64,000 nt of DNA from Apoda limacodes (Eukaryota; Arthropoda; Insecta; Lepidoptera; Limacodidae): the NCBI GenBank assembly GCA_946406115.1, contig OX291547.1, positions 18,915,001 to 18,979,000 of the forward strand, in the 5' to 3' direction. The position numbers were made by a program, and so were the translations under genes. Under the pieces are notes generated by a model. It had not been told where the DNA came from. It saw nothing but the letters and a program-made list of their open reading frames with translations, and searched no databases. Shown here piece by piece: positions 44,445 to 59,900 of the stretch. Within the stretch, counting starts at the first letter, position 1. Every line of letters begins with the position of its first letter.

Positions 44445-47400
44445 CTGAAACCGATTATAATGCCTTAATTTTTAAAAATACTTAAAGATAATTCAATATT
44501 AATAAAGTCTTAAAATGTTGTGTGAAACTTTAACTTATTACAACTGTGCCCAATTTGAGACATATAAAGTTATTAGTATAGTACCCATAGTTTTTGAGTA
44601 AATTGGCTGTGATAGACCAACGGACATGATCCTTGTTTGTCTATGGAATCCAAAAATACTTCAGCCATTCTGGAAGATATACAAGGATAAACATACTAAC
44701 TATAATACTGAGAGTACGATAGATTAGTTGTCTTCCTTGATAGGTAGTTAGTTAGTTAGTTGGACTTATGTTTTCCGCACTTATCCTTATGTAAGGGCCA
44801 TTGTACGTTAGTAACCAATACATGTCATTGGTTACTCATACCATTCCAGCTCCATCCAGAAGTCAAGGAGGCATCTGATGTTAATCAGCGCCTTTCTCAT
44901 GGTTTGTGGGTTCTTAATGAAGTGCAATGAAGGACCACGTGAGACGGTGTCTCCTCGGCTTCCATGCAGCTCCTGCATAGAGGACTGCCGGTAACGCCGT
45001 TATTAAAAATCCTTCATAGGTAACTAAAATACCTATGTCACAGATTAATAATACTATCCTATGTAGAAAATATAGGTGGGGTTTCTGTTGTGATTTTACT
45101 AACTCCAGCATAACCGTGTTAGTTACACTTTAATTTAAAAGGCAGCAGATACGTACCTATTTAAATGATTGTGTTGTTCATTAAAGGGTGAGGTATCGGT
45201 AAAAAATGGGTGACGAAATCGCCTGGAGAAGAGGTACCCGATGACGAAGCCAACCATAAGAGTGACCAAGCAGGACGCCACCACGGCCGTCAGCAAGGCT
45301 TGCGCACTGTAGATGTGACCTTCTGCTGCTTCTACTGTCAGCAAGTCTGTAAATTATTAAACACATTAAGTGCATCTGAGTAGCACAAATCTTCTACTAC
45401 CACCAAACATAACACTTTAGTTATTTTGTTGTTTGCTGTTGCTTCAGCCGTTGTTTGTTACCCCTGGCTCCATAGAGGTGGGATGCTTAGGCTATAATCT
45501 ATCGCGCTGGCTTTGTCGAACAGACAATTTCCAGCTAGTGGCAACTCGACTAAGATTTTTCCTTAAAGGCTTCTGACTTGGTTTAACGACTGCTGTATTA
45601 ATTATAAAAGCCAAAATTGCCAGATTAACATGCCCTCCAAAGTATGGAGGAGTTTTGAAAAATGTTCCAGTAGGCGGTCATCCATCCAATGACTGATTTC
45701 GCCCGAAGTTGCTTTACTTTGAATGACTACTAGGCCACGCCCACGAGTTCCTCTTTCGCTTTAGTTATTAACGAAAAATATTTATTTTACATTTATTGAT
45801 GCAGAGCCAATACATAAATGCATTTCTATGGTTACAATTTGTATGTATGCAGTTTACAGTTACAGACAGTACTTAAAAGACAGATTGAAACATGCTAAAT
45901 GTTTGACTGGTACTTGTTTAGTGTAAAATCAAAATTGTAGGTTAAATTAGAATCTTGGATAAAGATTAGCATTACTCAAACAAAGTGTTTGACTATTTCA
46001 ATAATATAACGTTGTAAAGTTTAACGTAGAATATCAAGGCACCAGTCGGACACCCAAACTACAATGAATTACCGTACAATCGCTTTTGTGCGGCCATCTT
46101 TATTGGCCGTGATTTGTTTACGAGAGAACAATAAACCTATTCACGTTCTTCTACCCTGAAAAAATTATACTTGACACAGTTAGGTGTTATTTAGGTGATT
46201 TAAGAAAGTTCTTTTCAAACGAACCACACACAGATCAAGGTTAAGCGTCATATTTCGTGAAATTATCCATATTGTCAAATATATGTTTCGACCCAAAAGT
46301 GTGCCAACGGGACACTATTACTGCTATTACTCAGCCTACACCGTTTGTCTGTCTGTACGAGCTTTAAAGGGCTATAATTTTTTGAACAGTTACAGCTGTC
46401 AGAATAAAATTTACAAAAATTATGTGTTATTATGGCGGATTTGTCGACAAATAACTAAAAACACGTAAAGTAAAAGTTTGTAAAGTAAAAGTTTGAGATG
46501 TACAGAAAAATGTTTTTGCTCTGTTACTAATTAAAATTACACTTATCGAAAATTAAAACAAAATCTGCGCTTATTGAATATGATTGATGAATACCTATGT
46601 TATTTACTATATCAATTTGGTTGCATAAGATTTAGTGTTCTACCGTACACACACTACTACAGAACGGAACCCTGAGTACGCGAGTTCGACTCGCACTTGG
46701 CCGTTTTTTATGTCACTTAACAAACTTAACTTCTTTATCTAACTTACCAGTTTCATGTTTGCTATTACTCTTCCCATCTGACAGTACGTTAGTTTCGACA
46801 ACTTCTATCACAATTTCATTTTGTATATCATCATTTTTTTGATTCGTATCTGATTCCACGATAGGCTTCTTAGTGCCTGTATTCTTATTGCTATACCGGT
46901 CATTCGGTAGTAGGGCTGGCAGCTTATTACAAATATCAGTCTTTCCATACTCTACATTCTGTAGGAATCGCTCGGGGTTCGGAAATTGCCTGTTACCGAC
47001 CCAAGCGCATTGCTGTTCCTTGGAATCCCATGCACAGTGAGGATCTTGTAAAGCGACGCATTCTCTGTAATCAGTAAAAATAAATTGAAGTAAGATAATT
47101 AATAGTACCTTATCTTTTAGATAGGCACTCCCTTTTTTCACAATAATAGATATTTGTTATTGTGGCTATTGATAAACGAAGTCGTAGGTATAAAGTACAC
47201 TTACTAAATTACCTGACTAAAATAGATGTTGCGCACTATTTCTAACTTCTAGTACATATGAATGAAAATTTTGGATAACGGCCATGTGATTTTGTAACTC
47301 TAATGTTAATCGTTTTCAAGTTATTGAATACATACGCGCGCGACAAAGGTATTGGGAATGGACTTGAAAAAGATTGCCATTGAAGTTAGAAAATCACCCG

Positions 47401-50400
47401 GCGAGTGGGGTAAAGAAAAATAAGGCGAATGATTTACTGCTTACCTGCACGATTGCACGCTACTGCAGTGCGAAAGCGTTATGGCTTTGATTATGTCACC
47501 GGAGGAAACTATCAGTTTCTCCGTAGTCAGCGCCACGTGCATTTGCCTGATTGGTATCCCCTGCGGTAAAACCTGCACTTCCGATATAACAGCGGTCCTT
47601 ACAGGATTCCTGCTGTACTCGTCTGCACTAGTGTCAAAGTCGCCTTCGTTGGACGCTACATTCACAGCCTTGATGACTCTTCCGTCATCAGTGCCCACGT
47701 ATATTACGTCATACTTATTGCCGTTCATTGCCTGTACTTGAGGGTGGACAGCGATTGCCGAGAACCTGTATTGTAGACTGACCCTGATGACTAGTGGTCG
47801 CCCCAGAAATGATGGAATAGCTTTGTCCATCAGAGGATGTGTTCTTATAAAGTTAACAGAGGTCACTGAAAGTGTTCGGCTGTCTTCTACACAAGAACCA
47901 GGCCTCGGCGTAGGTACCTTTTTCTTATCTAAAGGTAGCCAGTTATAATTCATACTGTCTAGCCAGTTTGAGTTTATACTATCTTGGCCTTTGAAAGGTC
48001 CGTCAAATGCGTCTATAATGTCTCTCATTGCGAATGCACATACTGCTGATCCACCGATTGCGTTTTGTGGTGTAGTAAATACAGCATATACTATATCATT
48101 TCTGCTGCTGCCACTTCCATAAATTCCATTGATAAGTTCGGTCGTTGCCTCTGAAATGGTAAATTAAACATTGAATTAGAAATTAGTAAATTAGAAATTG
48201 TATAATGGTGTACCTACTTATATAAAAAATGTATAATAGGAAAATACAAAAGCCGAGAAGGTAGGCTTTTTATATGAATGTTTCTGTCCACTATTTCTAT
48301 AAAATAGAAACGAGCAATCGCAAAAAAATATTGAAAATGCATTTTTGTATGCCCGAGTGCAAACTTTAAATAGGGTATTTACTTAGATATGTGCTTTAAT
48401 TAAAAACTTACGAATTTCGTCAAAATAAAATGGGTATTCTCCAGGTATCGAACAATTGAGTCGAGCTTTCAAAAAAGACGTCCAACCATCATTGTAGGTG
48501 TGAGGCCCTCCTTTGTCATTCAAACAGACTCTGGCAACTCTAGCGTATACAGACTGTAAACATATAAAAAATATATGGTCTTTTTTCAAGGTAAGAACTA
48601 TTCATAATTCATTGAATCGCATTGTTGAATTTTAAACTGACCTTGCCACAGTTCATGTACTCCACTGCCGTTTCACGGTAGAAGAAGTAGACGTGGCTGG
48701 TAGAAGCGATGGCTCCCACAAAAGAGGGATCATTGAGCAATCGTAGGTCTGATCGCTCAGTTCGCAGTGGTTCACGGTAAATCAGCGGGTCGGTGCCTGA
48801 GAAGTCTGCCGCTGTAGCCGTGTATAGGTGTCCACCTAGAGGAGTAACATATTTTTTAATTAAGATAAAAATAATTTGATATAATATGTTTGGCGAGCAA
48901 GGGAAGTTGCGAGTGTTAAACGATCCAAGGCCATAGCCGTAGGAATTTACCTACTTCTGAGCGATTAACTCGTAACCAGAGAGACAATATTTTTATAGAT
49001 ATAAATTTAATATTAATTTAAATGACTTATGTGACGTGATGTATCTTAAGAGCCGAGGCGATGGTTAACTGTGTCTAATCAATCTCCACGATACGATAAG
49101 CGCTCATCAAGGGCAGCGCAGTTATATGATGACTATAGTAATAAAAAAGATCTATTTCGTAAATAATAATGTCCATACCAAGTTAACAAGCTTTTTGTTC
49201 ATATAAGTAACTACTGCAGCGACTAACCAAAAGCATGCAATCACTAAGGTACAGTTAAATGTGTATTGCGAAAATGGTGAAAGTAGGTTTTGCTCGCGTG
49301 AGTGAGTACCACATGAGTTTAACTTTCATGGAAACGGCGCGAACTATTTACTTAATTATCTGGTGTCAAAACGCCGTGTTTCAGAATCATTATGTTATTT
49401 CGTCATCGCCATTAACCTAAATATTATACTCGCAAATTTATTTCGATGCTCGTAAACAAATGAATTAAAATTAGGTAAAAAGTTACTTTATAACTATGAA
49501 AGCCGTTTTACAGTAGTAAAAATCAGCAAAGGGACAGGACATGAACATCTACGTCCCCTGAGGAATTGAGGACGCCTCGTGTGTGGACGAAATACGTGTC
49601 GAGAAATTAAATAGCGGATTTGTAAATATTGAATAAGAAGCATGAATTTTTGCAAAGAATCACCTTATTCCATAATTTTTACAAGGTAAATACTTGTGAA
49701 CTGCAAGAACGCTGAATGTCCAATATAAGTGATTTTGAGTAACTTGAGTGTGAAGTTAAAGGTTATGTGTTCGCGAGTGACGTCAAGCGTTATAGCCGTC
49801 TAGTCTTTTTATTAAAAAATGATTTATAAGGGACTGGCAGTGAAATAGAGAATTGCATTTAGTAAACTTATGATATTCGTAGATTAAATTTGTTATAAAT
49901 TGGACACTCATCGTTTTGCTTCGTTATGCAAAACAAAACCAACCCACAAATTTGGTTAAATAGGATTTTAAGTACACACAGATACGACGATGATTTGATA
50001 TGCAAGAAAAAAGAAAGCTGCAATGTTCCCAATAGGATAAGCAATAGTTTAAAGAACATGTTTTCATAGTAATCCTATGCAGCAAATTTAGAACGAACTT
50101 CGTGTGGATTGGTTCCTTTTTGTATAACTATGTCTAATATATTTGATAATGGCATTTATAGGACTGCACAGTCAACATAAAAGGCTAACAGTATTGGCCA
50201 TAAATCGATCTGTATCGCGTCTTACCGCTTCGTGTTCAGCACAACCCATTGTAAAGGCATGCCTTGCGCCACTTTCTGCATGCTGTGCAGATGATCACGA
50301 TTCGTGTGATAAAGATGATAGGTTTAGAAAATTGTTAACCTTTCAAATGTTAAATTGTGCATCGGCAATATTTAACTGATCCGTAAAACTTTTGAAATGG

Positions 50401-53400
50401 TTAAAGATACCAACGCGTTTTGTTATTTGTGATCTCCCCATGACGCGGGTTATATTATGTCCAGGTAAGCACCCAGCTTGGTGTGATACGCTCATGTATA
50501 TTTTAACCTAGTTTATGTTTAGTATTAGATATGTATTTGAAATTAATTATTTTCTTGCATTACACGTGTACGGGTGAGTAGACTTACCAGCATATATTGC
50601 GGTAGAGTTGTGCTGTGGGTCATATGGACAGCGGCCAGAGCCATCGAATTCGTCTACATGCTGGTTGGCCGGATGCCTTGCGTACCGGCGACACAGTGGC
50701 TTGAAAGCATTGGTGCCGCACACTAACAGTCGGCCGTGTGTTTTCGCAGCTACACGTGGGTAGTTCTGACATTCGTCTGCTGTTTTGCCTTTTAGCTGGC
50801 ACAGTTCTCTGTGTGCATCTGTCGATTGCCACGCTAAGCGCTGAAAACAAGAAAATATTAGGTTATTTTTTGAAGCTTTACAATTTCTTAAAAGTGAATG
50901 TTGTAAATGCCTTTTTAAGACCAATAGACCAAGAGTTGATAAGTCGCAGTACTACATGATAAAGTTTAAAAGTAGGTAGGTACCTGCCAACCTACCAGTT
51001 AATGTAAAATATGACCGCGAATGCCATGGTGTGGTGTTCGATAGTTATACCTACTATAGTAATCTCTGTTAAAATTCCCTAGCTCCTTGCATTACTAGGG
51101 TTGAACGAAACCAAACATAGTTAGAAGCACAAATTATGTACCTACTCGGACTAAACAATAGAAATTACAGTTATTTTTCTTGCTTGTTGGTTGTTGAACA
51201 ATGTGTCCATTTCTAACTGCTTGGTATTCCAGGTACGCTTGCGGACTCGCTACACCTTCGCCAGGTGAATTATTCAAAACGTAAACTATCTGTCTGGTAT
51301 GAATATGTAAACTATCGATGTTTGAACATTTCCAGTGTTGCAGTGCCTACTACTCAACATAAGTTGACATTTTTATTTTATACTTAGGCACATATTTTAT
51401 AAATTCGAATTCTTAGCTTAAATTAGAAACTGTTAGGAAGGTAAACACAGTAGGATCTGAGATAAAATTTATTTAATATTAAAATAATGTCATCATTTCA
51501 TTCCTTACATCCTACTTTCGCTTATGATTCAACAACTTGTATTCTATTTAAAACAGAGAACAACTAAGTTAAGATTTACAGTGTAAAAATATATACCTAC
51601 TCATAGTAGCTGTCCTGGCGAACGTTATTTCGCGGTAGCTTACGAATTCTTTATTTTCTTTTTTTTTTTTTAATAATCAACGCAAGAAATCGTTGCTTAA
51701 ACAAACATACAGATCATATATTTCTTATTTTAATCAAACATTAAATCCGTCTTCTGATTTCTCACGTAAGGACTTACCTACCTACAGCAATTTTTGCTAT
51801 ACAAAATGAAATCTCTGTGGGACTATGTAGGTATATATGGCATACAGTACCTGCTGTTTAGTTAAATTAAGTATGAATCTGCAGTTAATCAAAAGCTTAA
51901 GAGAATACGATTCGCAGCGCCTCGCAGCGCGCTTCTTACAAATGAATTTTCTATTTGTTTTAGACATTTACTGATCAAATACTGTGAAATTTTGTAGATA
52001 TGATATCAAGCCGAATATATATGTCTGTGGTTTTCCAAAATCACAAAAAATGTTTTCATTAAGTTTTAATCTTATTTAAGACCATTTGTATAAAAAGCTA
52101 GAATACTGTATAACTTTTAAACTATACAATTAAATAAAAAAGTGTCACGTTGCAAACCAAGATATTTATTCCTAGAACACTTGTTCAAAATTTTATTGTA
52201 TTTGAATGATAACTGTCAAAAATGAGTGGAAAATTCGTTTGTATGAAACACGCTACGAGGAGACGCGAATCGTATCCTCTTAGGGGCCGTCCATTAATCA
52301 CGTGATGTTTTTTTAGCATTTTTTAACCCCCCCCCTCCTTCGTGATATGTGGTGAGGTTTAAGACTATGTTGTGATATTTCGTGATTTTTGCCGGACCCC
52401 CTTCCCCCCTTTTGAGCCTCACGTGATTAATGGACGGCCCTTAAGAGCACTGTTAGCTAAAAAAAAAAGTTATTATGACCGTTTACATCACCTCCGGTAT
52501 GTTAGATAAATATTCTTTGCCTCGGGTCAATTTCACCGGAGTATTATTGGCGCCTAGTTAAGTGTACAAAACAAAATAAAATTAGTTTCACCGGATTTTC
52601 TATGTCAAAAAGAAAGAGTAAGATTAAATACCCATATATGTTATACATATGTTAATTTATTTAAAACTGAAGTTAAATCTGGTTACTGATTGCTATGCCA
52701 TGGCTGGTTGCCAAGTACCCTGCAGCCCTACGCTCGACTGACAAGAGTGAACGACCGCTTTGTATTTTTATTTCACGCTCACATTGTGATGCCATTAATC
52801 GTAGTCGACTGAATTATAAATCGGGCCTCACGCAAATCCCGGACTGAAGTTTAATGACTGCAGTATAAACCGGCTCTTTCGTGTGGAAAAAAGCTGCTCA
52901 GTACAAAAATGAAGGCCACATTTTAGAATTAAATAGCGAATCCCTTTACACCTTTAGCGATGCCAACTGCTTTTAGGATAAAAGTTTACTTTTTCCCACG
53001 ACTTCGCTGGCGTGGATTACAATATAAATAAAAAATATCTAATGAACAGACGTTACAGTTTTATGATACTATCATAGTAAATATGCTTTTGTAAAATTAG
53101 AAATATTATGGTCTTTTTTACCAAGTAGGTACTTAAAGTTTATTAAAAAATAAGATGTATTTGTGTTCAATTTTCTTCATTATCAACACGCCTGCACCGA
53201 TAGGTCCATCAGGATCATAAAGTTGGCACCACTGCCTTCATATAAAACATCTGTGTTATTTAATCTAATGGCTACTCAAACATTTGGCATTTAAGTCGCA
53301 GCAGACTGGTGACGCTAACAACATTTGGGCTATCTGCCAAGCAACGCCGCCATGTAGGTCATGGACTCTGTCTGGGAATCACAGGATGTAAATTTGCTTA

Positions 53401-56400
53401 GTGGGTACAAGTAGACATCGTAACGAGCCCATTGTACCACATAGTATATCCGTTGCGTATTTTCATTGATAAGTTTGGGTGTAATGTAGGTACTTACGAC
53501 ATACGTACTCATACTTAAATGGATGAATTGTCTAGCACTATGCTAGTAGAATGACGTCAGCTGAATATGCAGGAATGTAAATATGTATATACGCAGTTAT
53601 TGTTACTTTTATTATCTTATACATATATGAACACCATTCACTAGGATTTTCCCCCGCGACTGCGCCCGCCCTAAATTTGGTTGTGTGCGTGCGATTTCTG
53701 CAGCTAGTGATAAAGTTTCCTAGATCTTGCCTGTAACAAGGGTTTGTTCACGTAACAACAGTTAAAGTTATAATTTGCGGGATTTTGTTCGGGATAAAAA
53801 ACCGCCTATGTCCCGTCCCCTCAACAATCGCTGTGCCAAAAATGATGTTGATTGTTTGCTCTGTAGCGACTCTAAAGTGATAAAAATAAACAAACAGACT
53901 TATACTACATGTATATAATACACAAATGTATATCAGTAGAATGTAGTATTGTATCTAAAATTAAACACTCTGTTTTTAGGATTCCGTACACAAAGGGTAA
54001 AAAACGGGACCCTTTTACTAAGACTCCGCTGTCCGTCCGACCGTCCGTGGACCGTGATAGTTAAAACAGTAAAAATTTTCACGTATTTCTGTTGCCGGTA
54101 TAACCTCGAATACAAAAAATAGAATAAAATAAATATTTAAGGGGGCTCATATGCAACAAACGTGATTTTTTTTTGATTTTTTTTTTTAATAGCACTAACG
54201 TGGCAAACAAGCCTACGGTCCGACTGATGGTAAGTGCTCACCGTAGCTTATGGACGCTTGCAACACTAGGGGCATCACTCGCGCGTTGCCGACCCTTTAG
54301 AAATCTAATAACTTCTTTTTTGAAGAACCCCATACTGTAGTCCTTATAGAAAACCTTGGCAGGGAGCTCATTCCACAACCCAAGCGTTCGCGGGAGGAAG
54401 TTTCTCTGAAATCGCACTGTACGCAAACATTCCGGTTCTAAAGTGTGAGAATGAATTCCCTGCCGATGGCGGGCGGTGCGATGGTAGAAAGTAGCCGTGG
54501 GCATCATTTCGAACAATTCCTCAGAACACAACCCATTGTACAAGCGGTAGAACACATACAGGGAGGCAAAGTCTCTCCTCAGACTTAAGGGCTCGATACC
54601 GCAAGTGAGTGTAGCAACGTCGACAATTCTCTCAGCCCGTCGTTGAACCGAGTCAAAAAGGCCAAGCTGATATCCGGGTGCACCCGTCCAGAAATGGCAG
54701 CAGTACTCCATATGGGGCCGGACTTGCGACTTGTAAAGCAGCAACCTTTGACCCGACGTGAAGTACTGCTTCGCTCTGTTGAGTACACCAAGTTTTTTGG
54801 ACGCCAGCTTCTCCTTATCTTGTAAATGATCTCAGAACTGAACATCGCTGGAGATGTCAAACACCAAAGATACCAATGCTCTTGGAGATGGAGAGGGGAG
54901 TGTTCTGAAATTTTGGGACCACAGTGAATGGGGTTTTCTTAGCGGTGAACGCGCTGACTAGTGTCTTTGAAGGGTTGAATCGGACCAAGTTTTCCTGTCC
55001 CCAGTCAGATTAGGAATGAAACATTCCATACCAGCGAGGATTGTCTTAGTGACTGCGGCTGTGCAGACGTCAGAATCATCTGAGCTAAAGCAGAGCTGCT
55101 TCCATGGGTACGATGCATAAAATTCTCGCAATCCATCCCAGTCTGGCGACTTATAGTGCCACACACGACGCCAATTAGTTGGCCCAGAAGGATCGTGTTG
55201 TGTGCATGACATTTGAGTCCGAGGAGCCAAGAGGCGCAGCCACTGAGACGGAGTATCCGTCCGGACCTGTAGTCAGCAGAAGGTCCAGTAAGGAGTTCGT
55301 ATGGTCCTGTATATCTGGTATTCTCTTTGGAGAAAGTGCCAGCTGAGAGAATCCATAGGGCAGAGCAAATTCATGAGTAGATATTCCTGCATAGTTATTG
55401 GTTCAAGAACTGAGCCACTCACGATGGTGGGCATTAAAGTCTCCCAAAATAACTAGTTATGCTGTGGGATATTGCTCTAGAACTTTGTCAGTCGTCAAAC
55501 TCAGGTGCGTGAACAGTCGAGTTACGTCCGTGTCACCGGCGACAGCAGATATCCTCCCGGACGAACATACATACACCGGCACGACTCAAAAAATTGTGCT
55601 CGAGTTTGTAGCCGGGATAATGAAGGTATGATGTGTCGGCCGGACAGGATATCTGCGTCTCTGTTAGAAAAAGAATGGTCGGCTGCGCAGTCTCGAGGTG
55701 GTGGTGGACTGCGTTAAGATTTGTGTGAATACCTTTGATATTGCAAAAATCCACATTATATGTGGATGGAGTAGCCGCTGTAAAAACTATTTTCTTTTTT
55801 CTATTTCTGGCCACTTTGTATGAAGTTACTTAGACTAAGGATGAGGATTCACTGCACAGACAGCTTAGAAGACAAAAAGGTGCGGTACTTAGACTGCCGA
55901 AGCTCCACACAGATAATACGGTTGCTGGCACGGCGGGCGGAAGGGTCCCTGATCCCCCACTGTTGTAGTAGCCGGGTCCACTCCGGTCTCCTTCTCCGGC
56001 ACGACTACCACTTCAGAGACTTTACACGGGCTGGCGGATCAGCCTTCCACGGCGGAGATTAAGTGATCCCTGGGTTCGGGAACCCGTTCAACCTGCGGGC
56101 GGCCAGCGGTCAGTCGTTTCATCAGGTCTCCCTGACCGCCGGACCAGCACGCCGCGTCTACGCCGAGCAATGATAGCAACAAGCACCGCCGGACCTCCGC
56201 TGTCCGGGCAGCGAATCCTCAATGAGAGCTCTGGCAATTAATTACCTTACTCACCGCCAGGAACACAACACTACTCAATGTTAGTGTTATTGTGGCCGCG
56301 GATTTCTGTAAGGTGGAGGTACTTCCCCAGTTCGAGCCGTTCATTCGAGCAAGTACTCGCTATGCCCGCTTTATTTGTTCGGGCAGCTTATTCGAGCGAG

Positions 56401-56880
56401 TACTTGCAGTGCCCTACCTCTCTTAATTTTTTTCTCGTTTTTGCTCAATATTGATAACGGCAACAGGTAGACGCTTGAAATATTCACAGAATATTATATA
56501 TATTTACTTTAAAAATAAATAATTAAAAAATTGGTTCGGCAGCAAGTACCGTACATGCAACTTGTCTTGAGAAAAATTCTTTTACAAAAAAAAAATTACG
56601 TTATATTGGGTCCGCCATTTTGAATTTTAAAAAACTGATAAAAAATTCGAAATCAGCACCCTCGAAAACCCTTTACTACCCCTCGATACATGAAATTTAT
56701 GATGCGTGCATAAAAAAGTCAGTTTTTTACGGATAAAAAACGAAGCGCTGGACCGATTTATTTCAGACTCCTTTCAGATCTAATTCATGACGTAGCGTAT
56801 CGATTGATATGTCATCAGAGCGATTCTGTCCAGTAGTTATTGAGGAATCGAAAGCCAAAATATGTCTACATACATACATA

Positions 56881-56918
<38 letters not shown>

Positions 56919-59900
56919 CAGACATCACTCTAAAAATGATTGCAAATGATTCTCCAAGTCTTGAAAAGTAAAGAAAACACAAAATTTTCGATTTCGATTT
57001 TCGGGCCTATGCCAATAACTTCTTAAGAGAAGTTAATTAAAATAAGACAAATATTTAGGGGGCTTCTATATACGTGATGTTTGCCGTTTTTATAGATAAT
57101 GTTACGGAACCCATCGTGCGCGAGTCCGACTCGCACGTGGCCGATTTTTTATTATTCACTATAAAATATTTAAGGTGTCTGTATTATTAATATTAGCATT
57201 AACACTTTCTGTAATAAGATGCAGTAAGTAATTACAAGTAGGTATTTATGCGATATGTTTGTAGGTACCTATTATAAGGTACTTAGGTACGCAGTCGCCT
57301 GGGCCTATACCTTAGTAAAAAAATGGTTTAAGACCCGATTTGTTAAAATACACCGACGAGCAAAAATAACTGTATTATAATAAATATATTTATTTATTTA
57401 TTATTATTATAGACGACAATATTTCCTAAACAACTAATGTTAGCTCTATGAGGTTTAAAGGAACATTGAAGCGTATTAAATAACTTATTTATGTGTAAAA
57501 TAAAACTATTTTTAATATACTTTTTGTTCCATGAAGCTATCTTCACTAGTTTATGATGAAATATCGTCGCCTTTGTAAGTCACTAGTTATTTATGCTCGT
57601 CTGGTAGAACCATCCAAGAAAAGACTAACACTGGCAAGCTTAATGTGTTTTAGTCCAAAATAGAAACTATACGGAAAAAATAAAGATAAGAATCTTATAA
57701 ATGTACCTATTACCTACTTATGCATAAAATTAGTTTGTAATCGAGTGTTGTTTTTTTTGTAATAGGTTACATGACTAGGAAATACTTTCTGAAATATCTA
57801 CAGTTTATTTTCTTAGCATGGAAAACGTTCCATATATTGCAGCTACTGTGTATCCTGCACGGTTTTAGAAAATAAACAAGCCAGGCGAAATGGGTCGTAT
57901 CGTGTATCGTATCATAACTAAGAATAAACATTAGGTGAGTGCAACGAGGAGGAAAGCAACGAGGTACTGATGTTGTTTGTGCAAGATTAGATAGTTATAT
58001 ACGTGTAAACCTGTACCTATGGGCTGGTGGAGCCAGATTTATGAGAGCTTCACCGGTTGGGTCACCGACCCGTCGCTCAGTGCGACAAATAAAAAACTTA
58101 TTGTAGTAGATATCATATCAATTTGGAGTAGGTAGTAGCTTCTGTCACGCGGCGATACGCTTCTTATCTGCTGTTCCTCGTGTTAATCAAATATGAGATA
58201 ATTATGAGTCTGTACGTGCGTGGTTTCGTTTTTATATCAATCTAATTTTCTAGCGTATTGACGTGACAACGTCTTATAAATTGGTTTGCCGGGTGACACT
58301 TCAAGAAACTGCGTTACGCTCCGCTCACGTTATGCGCTCACAATGAGAGCGAGTGAGAGGCACGCGCCCGCCTAAGAGCGAGAGAGACAGACATAAAATC
58401 ATTGTCACGTAAAACTTTCGCCCGTATACCGACTTTACAGGCAACCAGTTTTTTTTTTTATATACACCTTCCATCAAGGTGACAAACAAGCTTACAGTCC
58501 GCCTGAGGTCACTGTAGCCTACGGACGCATGTAACACCAAGGACTCTACTCGCCCGTTGCCGGGCTTTCAAAAAATCTAATCATTCTCTGCCCCCCATTG
58601 TAATCCCCTAAGAAAATATTGACAGGGAGTTGATTCAACACCCTTAACGATTATAGGACGAAGTACCTTCTGGAACCGCATTGTGCGTGACATTTTAATT
58701 TTAAAGGTTGAGAATGAATTTTCTCTGTAGGTGGTGAGTGATGCGATGATAGAAAAGCAGTAGCATCTTTCCTAACATTTTCTTAAAAGAAGAAGAACAT
58801 TAACACGGTAGAACTCACTCAGGAAGACAGTCTCTCCTCCGACTCAAGGGCTTAATACCACCCATAAGTTCAAGATCGTCAGTTGTTCTTACAGCTCGTT
58901 TTCGAACTAAGTCAAAAGGGTCAAGTTGGCATCCAGGTGCAAATACATTGAGAGGCAGCAGTACTCAATTGGGGCCAGACTTGAGACTTATAAAGTAGCA
59001 CCCTTTGCCCCGATCGTAAATACTGCTTTGTAGAATTGATCTGTAGAGTAACCAAGCTTCTTAGACCCCAGCATGACCATGTCTTCTAAATGATCTTGGA
59101 ACCGGACGTTGCTGGTGATTTCGACACCGAGAATATAATAATCTCCGAGATGGTAAGGGGCTCGTCCTGGAAATGTGGAACTGGTACGAGGGACGCTGCA
59201 CGACCCGTTAATGTCCGTCTCTGGTGTCGTGATCACAACAGCACTGTATTTTGTAGATAGACTGCTGCTTCCCACTTATTTTTGACACTTACAAATCCAA
59301 CACCATGAAATTTTGAAAACGTGCTCTAGGATTAAATATCTAGGTCTGCAGTGTGACAGTTTTCTATCTAATAATAATATCTATTCTAGATTCTAGTTTT
59401 TCATACAAATTATTTCGAATAAGATTAAAAGTTGTACGCCATAATGCCTACAAAATTTCACAGTAAATGTCCAAAATAAGTCTAAAATTCGATTGTATGA
59501 GACACCATGCGAGGCGCCGCGATTTGTATCCTCTTTAGCATGACACCAGCGTTATTATCCACTCTCTTGCAACAACGATTTATGCGCCTGCCGGTCGAAA
59601 TTCACAAAATTCTAAACAAAACAATTTTAATCCCGCAGCAACTTAAACTATAAAAAAAACGATCAAAATCACTAGTAATCACTGCACTGGCCACAAGTAC
59701 TTTATTTCTGTACATGGTTAAAATATGTACCTACCTAAGAAACGCGCTAATTTATTCCAGTGTGGTAGATGTTAATATAAAGGCAACTTTACTTTTCCAA
59801 AAATTCTATGTAAGCCCATCAAATCCATTCTTTTTCGCAAGGGATAGCGCACACGTGCAACTTTTGTTGCCGTTACACAAGTCACAAACCCATAGCCATG

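Noticed and set aside
46713..46747. Read-through of Sema-1a exon 8 to a stop at 46713 as a secreted form
   Set aside because: A strong GTAAGT donor precedes these 11 codons and the next exon encodes the membrane helix in matching phase. A minor secreted isoform cannot be excluded, but nothing supports it.
58020..58118. Short frame starting [11 protein letters not shown]
   Set aside because: Too short, without flanking splice evidence or a recognised family.
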